Source of the DNA: Dehalococcoidia bacterium
Lineage (GTDB): Bacteria > Chloroflexota > Dehalococcoidia > GIF9 > AB-539-J10
Length of the DNA stretch: 11,439 nucleotides
Reading direction: 5' to 3'
Assembly (NCBI GenBank): GCA_023229725.1
Contig: JALNYR010000077.1
Coordinates: 1-11,439 of the forward strand
Positions within the stretch are counted from its first letter, which is position 1. Each line of letters opens with the position of its first letter. The notes beneath the pieces were generated by a model. It was given only the letters and a program-made list of their open reading frames with translations. It ran no database searches and was not told the origin of the DNA. The position numbers and the translations under genes are program-made. Shown here piece after piece: positions 5,308-11,439 of the stretch.

Positions 5308-6288
5308 TCAGACCGAGCGCTCTCGCGCTATCAGCGCGGCGCCGTACAGGGGTGAATCGTCTCCCAGCAGCGCCGCCCGTATCTCAACATCGCACGCCGA
5401 GGCGACATAAGCGCGTTCCCGCGCCGTCTTCGCCGCCGGGCCGAGTATCGGTTCGCCTATCTTGGTAACGCCGCCGCCAAGCAGGATGAGCGACGGATTG
5501 AAGATGTTGATGAGATTGCCAAGTCCGACGCCTACGTAGAAGGCCGTGGCGGCAATCATCTCCTGCGCCAGCCGGTCACCCTGTCTCGCCGCAACCGCCA
5601 CCAGCTGAGCGTCAACCTTCTCCATGTCCCCGCCGGACAGCTCGCCCAGGATGCTGGCGTCGCCCGCTTCCAGATGCGCCACGGTCCTTTCGGCAAGAGC
5701 GCTGCCTGAAGCCAGAGCCTCCCAGCAGCCGTTCCGTCCGCACGGACACGCGGGACCGTTCACGTCTATCGTCATATGCCCTACCTCGCCCGCTCCGCCA
5801 CACGCCCCTTCCTGCAACACTCCTCCCGAGATGATTCCGCCGCCGATGCCCGTACTCACCGTCACATACACGAGGTCTGACACGGACCGCTTCAGCCCGA
5901 AATGCCACTCTCCGAGCGCGGCGAGCGTCGCATCGTTCGCGAGGCGCACCGGCTTGCCGAACCGCTCCTGGAGCAGCGACCGCAGCGGCGTGCGGCGGAG
6001 CGCAGCTACGTTGGGCGAGTAGGCAATCACCCCGTCACGCGTGTTCACGATGCCGGCGCACGAGATGCCGAGCGCGGCAACCGCATCGAGCGGCGTGCCG
6101 ACGGCATCGAGCGCCAGTCGCGACACGCGCTCGACCTCGTCAACCAGCACCGCGGCATCGCTGCTGTCGGGAGTCGCCCCGCGCGCCTTTCCGAGCAGGT
6201 TCCCGCCCGCATCGGCGACCGCCGCCGCTATCTTCGTTCCACCGATATCGACGACCAGGACAGGCTTGTTTCGTTCGTCTTCATGCAT
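5308..6288 (-). CDS. ROK-family sugar kinase
   Basis: A 326-residue ROK protein without the N-terminal helix-turn-helix of ROK repressors, so most likely a cytoplasmic ATP-dependent hexose kinase (glucokinase-like or amino-sugar kinase). It shows the phosphate-binding DIGGTKIAAAV (14-24), catalytic D119 in LANDATLAALGE, STGIGGGII (145-153), and the signature EVGHMTID (168-175) followed by CPCGRNGCWEALASG (181-195). Expected zinc ligands H171, C181, C183 and C188 are all present, and E190 completes the CxCGxxGCxE motif. LILLGGGV (267-274) is the C-terminal adenosine-site strand. No SD stands before ATG 6288, and a promoter ends nine bases upstream, so the mRNA is probably leaderless. It is divergent from a glycolytic phosphoglycerate mutase, which supports a role in sugar entry to glycolysis. 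The exact sugar is not decided by the sequence. Confidence 0.9.
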   Translation of the reverse strand: MHEDERNKPVLVVDIGGTKIAAAVADAGGNLLGKARGATPDSSDAAVLVDEVERVSRLALDAVGTPLDAVAALGISCAGIVNTRDGVIAYSPNVAALRRTPLRSLLQERFGKPVRLANDATLAALGEWHFGLKRSVSDLVYVTVSTGIGGGIISGGVLQEGACGGAGEVGHMTIDVNGPACPCGRNGCWEALASGSALAERTVAHLEAGDASILGELSGGDMEKVDAQLVAVAARQGDRLAQEMIAATAFYVGVGLGNLINIFNPSLILLGGGVTKIGEPILGPAAKTARERAYVASACDVEIRAALLGDDSPLYGAALIARERSV

Positions 6289-6297
6289 GGCGCGAGC

Positions 6298-6327
6298 ATA
6301 CTACGTGTGTGCACGACGCGTTGTCAA
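6298..6327 (-). promoter_or_regulatory. Promoter of the ROK-kinase gene (leaderless)
   Basis: On the minus strand, TTGACA (bases 6327-6322, a perfect -35) and TAGTAT (6303-6298) are 18 bp apart. Only nine bases separate the -10 box from ATG 6288, so the transcript would start about three or four bases before the start codon, with no room for an SD. Confidence 0.6.
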
Positions 6328-6329
6328 CG
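6319..6329. promoter_or_regulatory. Palindromic shared -35 region between divergent promoters
   Basis: CGTTG-T-CAACG is a perfect inverted repeat centred on base 6324. It contains the -35 boxes of both divergent promoters: TTGTCA on the plus strand and TTGACA on the minus strand, offset by one base. Two polymerases could not occupy it together, so the kinase and mutase promoters should compete. The repeat might also be an operator. Confidence 0.5.
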
Positions 6330-6350
6330 GCGCAACCGAGCCGCTACAAT
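6321..6350 (+). promoter_or_regulatory. Promoter of the phosphoglycerate mutase gene (leaderless)
   Basis: TTGTCA (6321-6326) and TACAAT (6345-6350) are 18 bp apart, each matching five of six consensus bases. Eight bases separate the -10 box from ATG 6359, so the transcript should start within about two bases of the start codon, and there is no SD. Confidence 0.65.
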
Positions 6351-6358
6351 AGCAGCAG

Positions 6359-7567
6359 ATGATCCCTTTCGAAGAGATGCGCAACCTCGCACAGGCAACG
6401 CCGTCGCGGATTGTCCTGCTCGTGATGGACGGCATCGGCGGCCTGCCTCACCCGGAGACCGGGAAGACCGAGCTCGAATCCGCTCACAGGCGCAATCTCG
6501 ACCGCGTGGCCCGCGAGGGCATCTGCGGCATGTCGCACCCGGTCAGCCCCGGCATCACCCCGGGGAGCGCGCCCGGTCACATGGCACTCTTCGGCTACGA
6601 CCCCGTCAAGTATCAGTTCGGTCGCGGCATCGTCGAGGCGCTGGGCCTCGATATCGAGGTGGGCCCCGGTGACGTCGTCGCCCGCGGCAACTTCTGCACC
6701 GTCGACGCTTCAGGAAACATCACCGACCGCAGGGCCGGACGCCTCGCCACAGCCATCAACCATGAGCTGTGCGACCTCATGAACGCGCACGTGCGCGTTG
6801 CCGGCGTTCAGGCAGGCTTTTTCCCGGGCAAGGAGCACCGCTTCGTGCTGCGGCTTCGAGGCAAGGGGCTATCCGATCGCGTCGCCGATACCGACCCGCA
6901 GCGCGAAGGGATGCAGCCGCTGCCCGCAAAGGCGCTTGCCGCGGAGGCCGAGTCGACCGCGAAGGCAGTCCGCTCCGTGGTCAAGCAGGTGCAGTCGCTT
7001 CTCGCCGACCGGAAGCCTGCGAACATGCTGCTCCTCAGGGGATTCAGCCGGCATCCGGACTACCCCTCGCTCCGCGACATCTACCGGCTCACGCCTGCCT
7101 GCATCGCAACGTATCCCATGTACCGCGGCGTCGCGCGCGTGGTGGGCATGGACATCCTGCCCGCCGGCGAGACGCTGCAGGACGAAGTGGAGACGCTGAA
7201 GCGGAACTACAAGAGCTACGACTACTTCTTCCTCCACTTCAAGAAGACCGACGCCCGCGGCGAGGACGGCGACTTCGCTGCAAAGGTGAAGGCGGTGGAG
7301 GAGTTTGATGCCGCTCTGCCGGCCATCCTCGAGCTCGAGCCCGATGTCCTCATCGTGACCGGAGACCACTCCACGCCCGCTGGCCTCGCCATGCACAGCT
7401 GGCATCCGGTTCCGGTCATGCTCCGGGCAAAGCACTGCCGGCGCGACGATGTCGATGAGTTCACCGAGCGGGCATGTCTGAGAGGCGGTCTGGGCCAGAT
7501 TCAGGCGATGGACCTGATGCCCCTCGCGATGGCAAACGCCCTGAAGCTGAACAAGTTCGGAGCCTAG
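6359..7567 (+). CDS. apgM: 2,3-bisphosphoglycerate-independent phosphoglycerate mutase, archaeal type
   Basis: A 402-residue alkaline-phosphatase-superfamily enzyme of the archaeal-type (ApgM) branch, which interconverts 3- and 2-phosphoglycerate in glycolysis without a bisphosphoglycerate cofactor. Its length is typical of the branch and shorter than the roughly 510-residue bacterial GpmI. Visible motifs are the metal-binding LLVMDGIGG (20-28, D24), GKTELESA (35-42), the nucleophile loop ITPGSAPGHMALFGYDP with S70, ARGNFCTVD (108-116), DRRAGR (123-128), HFKKTDARGEDGD (293-305, D298), TGDHSTP (335-341) and MHSWHPVPV (345-353). All expected metal ligands appear present. It starts at ATG 6359 directly after a promoter and without an SD. 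It diverges from the ROK kinase and converges on ftsK, sharing CTAG for both stops. Related phosphonopyruvate decarboxylase-like members exist, but the motif set favours a mutase. Confidence 0.9.
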   Translation: MIPFEEMRNLAQATPSRIVLLVMDGIGGLPHPETGKTELESAHRRNLDRVAREGICGMSHPVSPGITPGSAPGHMALFGYDPVKYQFGRGIVEALGLDIEVGPGDVVARGNFCTVDASGNITDRRAGRLATAINHELCDLMNAHVRVAGVQAGFFPGKEHRFVLRLRGKGLSDRVADTDPQREGMQPLPAKALAAEAESTAKAVRSVVKQVQSLLADRKPANMLLLRGFSRHPDYPSLRDIYRLTPACIATYPMYRGVARVVGMDILPAGETLQDEVETLKRNYKSYDYFFLHFKKTDARGEDGDFAAKVKAVEEFDAALPAILELEPDVLIVTGDHSTPAGLAMHSWHPVPVMLRAKHCRRDDVDEFTERACLRGGLGQIQAMDLMPLAMANALKLNKFGA

Positions 7568-9873
7568 GTTTCCTGGGCAGGCGGTGGCTGCTGCTGCTGC
7601 TGCTGAGCGTCTTCCATCTCCCCCTCAGTCTCCAGCTCCTCCATGATTCGCGCCGCCCGCGGGTATCCGATGCGCAGCTTCCGCTGCAGGAAGGATGCCG
7701 AAATCTGCTCGTGCTCGGCCGCCAGCTTCCGCGCCTCGACGAGCATCGGGTCGATGACGGGAATCTTCTGCCCCGCCCCTCCGGTTCCCTCCATCTCCTC
7801 GAGGTTGACGATGGCCTTCTCCTGCCTCCGCTGGCCCGCCCAGAACTGGACGATGCGCTCCATCTCCCCGTCCGACACGAACGTTCCCTGAAGCCGCTTC
7901 GGTCGACCCGCTTCGCTCGGCAGGTAGAGCATGTCGCCGCGACCCAGCAGCTTCTCAGCTCCCACGGTGTCCAGGATGGTGCGCGAGTCCACCTGAGAGG
8001 TTACGGCGAAGCTGATACGGGTCGGGAAGTTCGCCTTGATGAGGCCGGTCACGACGTCAACCGACGGCCGTTGCGTTGCAACGACCAGGTGGATGCCGGT
8101 CGCGCGCGCCAGCTGCGCCAGGCGGCACAGCGTGTGCTCCACCTCGTCGAAAGCCGCCATCATCAGGTCCGCCAGCTCGTCCACTATCAGCACCAGGTAC
8201 GGCATCGCCTCCCCGGGGCTTCGGTCCCGGTTGTACGCCTCGATGTTCCTCGCCTTCGCCTTCGCGAATTCCCGATAGCGACGGTCCATCTCGAGGTTCA
8301 GCCAGTGGAGCACCTTCACTGCCTTGTCCGGCTCCACCACCACGGGCGCCGCCAGGTGCGGAATCTCACCGAACGCCACAAGCTCGACCCGCTTTGGGTC
8401 GACGAGCAGGAACCGCAAGTCGTCAGGGCTGTTGCGCATGAGCAGGCAGCAGATGATGGAATCCAGGCAGACGGTCTTGCCACTTCCGGTCGAGCCTGCG
8501 ATGAGCAGGTGCGGCATCTTGGACAGGTCTCCCGTCACCGACTCGCCCCCGGCGCCCTTGCCGAGTGCTATGGCCAGCTTCGACTTCACCTGGGCCTTCT
8601 GGAAGGCCGAGCTTTCGATGACGCTCCGTAGTGACACCGCCCCGAAGGCCGAGTTCGGCACCTCTATCCCCACCATCGACTTGCCGGGGATGGGAGCTTC
8701 GATGCGGATGCTCGGGGCCGCCAGCGCGAGCGCCAGGTCGTTCGACAACGCCGTGATGCGGTCGACCCGGATCCTCGTTCTCGAGGTCTCCTCCTGCCGC
8801 TCCTCTCCCACGTCATCGACAACCTTGCGGAACTTCCGCAGCCATCCGGGCTCCACGCCAAACTGCGTCACGGTCGGCCCGGCGTTTATCTGTACGACTT
8901 TGGCCTCGACGCCGTAGCTGTCGAGCGCCTCCTCGATGAGTCTCGCCCGCTTGTCCATCTCCTCGCGGTTCAGCTCGATCTCCTTGGGCTTGTCGAGCAC
9001 ATCGACCGGGGGAATCTGCCAGCCGCCGACCGTCACCACCGGCTCGCGGGCTCGTTCGAGCTGGGCCGGGACTGCAGGCGACGGCGCCTCGGCTTCCTTC
9101 TCCTTCTTGCCGAAGCGAAAACGCTTCTCCACAGGGAGGTCGGGCAGCTCCGCGGGTGCCTTCAGCACAGGCTTCGCGGCTGGACGTTCCGCCGCTTTCT
9201 CTTCCTGGACAGGTTCTTCTACCTCCGGCAGGACCGAACGACTCGCCGCTGAAGGCGCTGTCGAACCGTGGCTGAAAGGAGCCGGCCTGCGCGCCGGTCG
9301 CGGCCTGAACAGCCATTGCACGCTCCTCAGGAGCGGCTTTGGCGCCACGAGGATGAGGCCGACTACAAGCAGCGCACTCACGACCAGCGCGCCGTGCACT
9401 TCGGTCGGCCCGGCTATCGCCGCGCCCACGTGCCCGCCCAGCGTCACCGTCCAGAAGATACTCCCGGCCGGGCGCAGGAAGCCAAGGACTCCCCAGACTG
9501 CGGCGCCAAGCAGACCGGCGCCGAGAAAGACATTCCAGTGCCTCAGGAGCGGACCGAACCCGCTCCATATCAGGCGCACGAGCACGCCGAGGGCAATGAG
9601 GAGCAGTATGAGGCCGAGACCGAACGCCTCGAGGATGCGTCGCCAGAGCAGCGCCCCCAGGGATGCCGCCAGCGGTCCGAAGACGACGACCAGCACGACG
9701 ACCGTGATGACGAGAACCAGCCGCAGCACGGCCCGCCGGCGGCCGCCGCCCGCGCGGCTCTTCTCCGCCCGCTGCCCGACGTGGCTCGGTACGGCACGCT
9801 GCCTCTCCGGGCGCCGGCGTGACGAGGACTCCCGCACCTGCCGCGACCGGCTGTCTCGAGCGTTCTTCACCAT
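7564..9873 (-). CDS. ftsK: DNA translocase FtsK/SpoIIIE
   Basis: A 769-residue septal DNA pump that clears chromosome DNA from the closing division site and aligns dif for recombination. The basic N-terminal tail (1-48) is followed by about four or five membrane helices (49-180). A Pro/Glu/Ala-rich linker (190-275) then leads to the alpha/beta motor and a C-terminal winged-helix gamma domain (about 705-750, LQRKLRIGYPRAARIMEELE) that reads polar DNA signals. The motor shows Walker A GSTGSGKT (460-467), Walker B VLIVDE (561-566) and ATQRPSVDVVTG (599-610). The length fits SpoIIIE-like translocases, much shorter than E. coli FtsK. It begins four bases after the RNase J stop with only a weak AGGGA upstream, so it is probably co-transcribed with and translationally coupled to that gene. 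The tail ends in a polyglutamine run. Confidence 0.96.
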   Translation of the reverse strand: MVKNARDSRSRQVRESSSRRRPERQRAVPSHVGQRAEKSRAGGGRRRAVLRLVLVITVVVLVVVFGPLAASLGALLWRRILEAFGLGLILLLIALGVLVRLIWSGFGPLLRHWNVFLGAGLLGAAVWGVLGFLRPAGSIFWTVTLGGHVGAAIAGPTEVHGALVVSALLVVGLILVAPKPLLRSVQWLFRPRPARRPAPFSHGSTAPSAASRSVLPEVEEPVQEEKAAERPAAKPVLKAPAELPDLPVEKRFRFGKKEKEAEAPSPAVPAQLERAREPVVTVGGWQIPPVDVLDKPKEIELNREEMDKRARLIEEALDSYGVEAKVVQINAGPTVTQFGVEPGWLRKFRKVVDDVGEERQEETSRTRIRVDRITALSNDLALALAAPSIRIEAPIPGKSMVGIEVPNSAFGAVSLRSVIESSAFQKAQVKSKLAIALGKGAGGESVTGDLSKMPHLLIAGSTGSGKTVCLDSIICCLLMRNSPDDLRFLLVDPKRVELVAFGEIPHLAAPVVVEPDKAVKVLHWLNLEMDRRYREFAKAKARNIEAYNRDRSPGEAMPYLVLIVDELADLMMAAFDEVEHTLCRLAQLARATGIHLVVATQRPSVDVVTGLIKANFPTRISFAVTSQVDSRTILDTVGAEKLLGRGDMLYLPSEAGRPKRLQGTFVSDGEMERIVQFWAGQRRQEKAIVNLEEMEGTGGAGQKIPVIDPMLVEARKLAAEHEQISASFLQRKLRIGYPRAARIMEELETEGEMEDAQQQQQQPPPAQET
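7588..7605 (-). repeat. Six CAG repeats encoding a C-terminal polyglutamine run in FtsK
   Basis: Six uninterrupted CTG triplets on the plus strand read as CAG codons in ftsK and give six glutamines, followed by PPPAQET. The run lies after the folded gamma domain, in a tail that can probably vary in length without harm. Short triplet runs of this kind can change by replication slippage. Confidence 0.7.
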
Positions 9874-9877
9874 GGCG

Positions 9878-11439
9878 TCAGATCCCTGTTACGACCGGAA
9901 TGATGACCGGACGTCGGTGCGTCTTGTCGTAGAAATGCCGTGCAAGCGCCTCGCGCACGTGCGATTCCGCCGCGCTGCGCTTCTGACCCGTGCGATGCGC
10001 TTGGCTCACGGCCTCGACGACCATCGCGCGCGCATTCTTGAGCAACTCCCCGTTCCCCTCGGGGTCGACGAAACCCTTGCTCACAATCTCCGGCTCTCCC
10101 AGCAGGGCGCCTGTCTCCGGCGACAGTGCCACGGACACAACTATCACGCCGTCTCGCGACAGCAGCCTGCGGTCGCGCAGCATGTTGCTGTCCAGTTCGC
10201 CTGTCACCGGCCCGTTCGCCACGATATCGCCGGCAGGCACCTGGCCGACCACCTTGCCACCGGCGGACGTGAACTCGAGCACGTTGCCGTTGTCGAGTAC
10301 AAACGTGTTCTCCACCGGAACGCCCATCGACTGGGCGACCTTCGCGTGACGGGCAAGATGCCGGTACTCACCGTGAACCGGGACGAAGTACTTCGGCCGG
10401 ACCAGGTTGAGAATCGTCTTCAACTCCTCTTCACTGCCATGGCCGTGCACGTGCACCTTCGATTGGGGCCCGTATACGACGTTCGCCCCGAGGCGGAAGA
10501 GGTTGTCGATGGTCTTGCTCACCAGCGCCTCGTTGCCTGGAATCGGCGTCGCCGACATCACCACCGTATCACCGGGCACAATCCGCACCTGAGGATGCTC
10601 CTTGTTCGCCATCCGCACCAGCGCGGACGTGGGTTCGCCCTGCGTGCCCGTCGTCAGGATAACGACTCTGTCGTGGGGAAGGTTGTGTATCTCGTCGTAC
10701 CCGCTCACAAGTTTCGGCGGCGCCTTGAGGTAGCCCTCCTCGGACGCAACCTTGACGATGCCTTCCATCGACCGGCCGGTGACGAGCACCGTGCGCTTGC
10801 ACTTGGCGGCGGTGTCGAATACCTGCTGAATCCTCGCCACCAGGGAGGAGAACGTTGCGATGATTACCCTGCCGGGCGCATCCGAGACGATGCGGTCGAG
10901 ACTCTCGGCCACCACGCGCTCGGACGGCGTGTATCCCGGCAGTTCGACGTACGTCGAATCCGACATGAGAATCAAGACCTGTCGTGTGCCGAGGAGCGCC
11001 AGGCTGTGCAGGTCCGTCGGCTCGCCTATGACCGGCGTGTGGTCCAGTTTGAAGTCGCCGGTGTGCACCACGGTGCCGAGCGGCGTGTAGATGATGAGCC
11101 CCATCGCGTCCGGAATACTGTGGCACACAGGGAAGAACTCCACGGCGAGCGAGCCAAGGGTGATCCTCTGCCCTGCCTTGATTTCGTTGATCTGAGGCTT
11201 CGCCTTGGCGCCCTTCTGCTTCACCTCCATGCCGATGAGCTTGGCGGTGAGCTTCGAGGCGTAGACAGGCGCGTTCAATGCCTGGAGTAGATACGGAAGC
11301 GCACCGATATGGTCCTCGTGCCCGTGCGTGATGACGATGCCGCGCACCTTGTCGCGATGCTCAAGCACGTAGCTGAAGTCAGGGATGAGCAGGTCCACAC
11401 CCAGCATGTCCTCGCTCGGGAACATGAGGCCCGCATCGA
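9878..11439 (-). CDS. rnj: Ribonuclease J (5' end beyond the window)
   Basis: 519 codons are visible; roughly 30-40 N-terminal residues lie past the right edge, since the frame is open to it and begins DAGLMFPSEDMLGVDLLIPD, an internal part of RNase J. It is a metallo-beta-lactamase/beta-CASP nuclease with 5'-3' exo- and endonuclease activity in rRNA maturation and mRNA decay. Counting from the internal Met at 11425: HGHEDHIG (34-41), CHSIPDA (101-107) and HTGDFKLD (121-128) form the two-metal site; DSTYVELPGYTPSE (156-169), TGRSMEG (216-222), TTGTQGEP (258-265), HVHGHGSEEEL (325-335) and PVHGEYR (349-355) are beta-CASP and late MBL motifs. DSTYVE replaces the more usual DSTNAE. A C-terminal domain follows. 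It lies upstream of ftsK in the same direction, with a four-base gap. Confidence 0.95.
   Translation of the reverse strand, partial: DAGLMFPSEDMLGVDLLIPDFSYVLEHRDKVRGIVITHGHEDHIGALPYLLQALNAPVYASKLTAKLIGMEVKQKGAKAKPQINEIKAGQRITLGSLAVEFFPVCHSIPDAMGLIIYTPLGTVVHTGDFKLDHTPVIGEPTDLHSLALLGTRQVLILMSDSTYVELPGYTPSERVVAESLDRIVSDAPGRVIIATFSSLVARIQQVFDTAAKCKRTVLVTGRSMEGIVKVASEEGYLKAPPKLVSGYDEIHNLPHDRVVILTTGTQGEPTSALVRMANKEHPQVRIVPGDTVVMSATPIPGNEALVSKTIDNLFRLGANVVYGPQSKVHVHGHGSEEELKTILNLVRPKYFVPVHGEYRHLARHAKVAQSMGVPVENTFVLDNGNVLEFTSAGGKVVGQVPAGDIVANGPVTGELDSNMLRDRRLLSRDGVIVVSVALSPETGALLGEPEIVSKGFVDPEGNGELLKNARAMVVEAVSQAHRTGQKRSAAESHVREALARHFYDKTHRRPVIIPVVTGI

Noticed and set aside
7474..8631. A 385-codon open frame on the plus strand
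   Set aside because: It is antisense to the ftsK motor region and overlaps the mutase end in another frame. The product has no recognisable motif.
8936..11290. A 784-codon open frame on the plus strand
   Set aside because: It lies antisense to RNase J and ftsK, both of which have full family motifs. Long antisense frames are common in GC-rich DNA, and its translation is a low-complexity, Arg/His-rich sequence with no recognisable domain.

Overview
The window is GC-rich bacterial chromosome with short intergenic gaps, mostly strong Shine-Dalgarno (SD) sites, and no insertion sequence, phage gene, CRISPR array, tRNA or rRNA that I can see. An archaeal-type phosphoglycerate mutase, RNase J, a DUF3096-like mini-membrane protein, a GYD-domain protein and a catabolic RraA/enolase-superfamily pair together suggest a Gram-positive-like or deep-branching lineage. 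Chloroflexota (Dehalococcoidia/SAR202-like) is my best guess. That is an inference from gene content, not a phylogenetic result.

Left part (1-2156): the first codons of an exported protein run off the left edge on the minus strand. Facing away from it is a Ppx/GppA-type HD-domain protein whose metal-binding set looks incomplete. Then come a SagB-type FMN nitroreductase and cutA, whose start codon overlaps the nitroreductase stop codon by one base.

Middle part (2153-4186): a good sigma-70-like promoter, with its -35 box lying over the cutA stop codon, precedes an RraA-family aldolase/decarboxylase-like gene. After a GC hairpin comes a mandelate-racemase-type enolase-superfamily enzyme. A dehydratase followed by a lyase of this kind suggests breakdown of sugar acids or similar hydroxy-acids. 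A second GC hairpin separates this block from minus-strand genes for a gamma-glutamylcyclotransferase-fold protein, a GYD-domain protein and a 46-residue membrane protein.

Right part (5308-11439): a ROK-family sugar kinase (minus) and an archaeal-type 2,3-bisphosphoglycerate-independent phosphoglycerate mutase (plus) diverge from a nearly symmetric 70-bp promoter region. The two -35 boxes there lie on the same bases and both mRNAs appear to be leaderless. The mutase converges on ftsK, and the two stop codons share one CTAG. Upstream of ftsK, four bases away and probably co-transcribed, is RNase J, cut by the right edge.

Most of the window is housekeeping or ordinary metabolism. The points most worth a second look are the mirror-symmetric leaderless kinase/mutase promoter, the degenerate HD protein, and the unassigned RraA plus enolase-superfamily pair.
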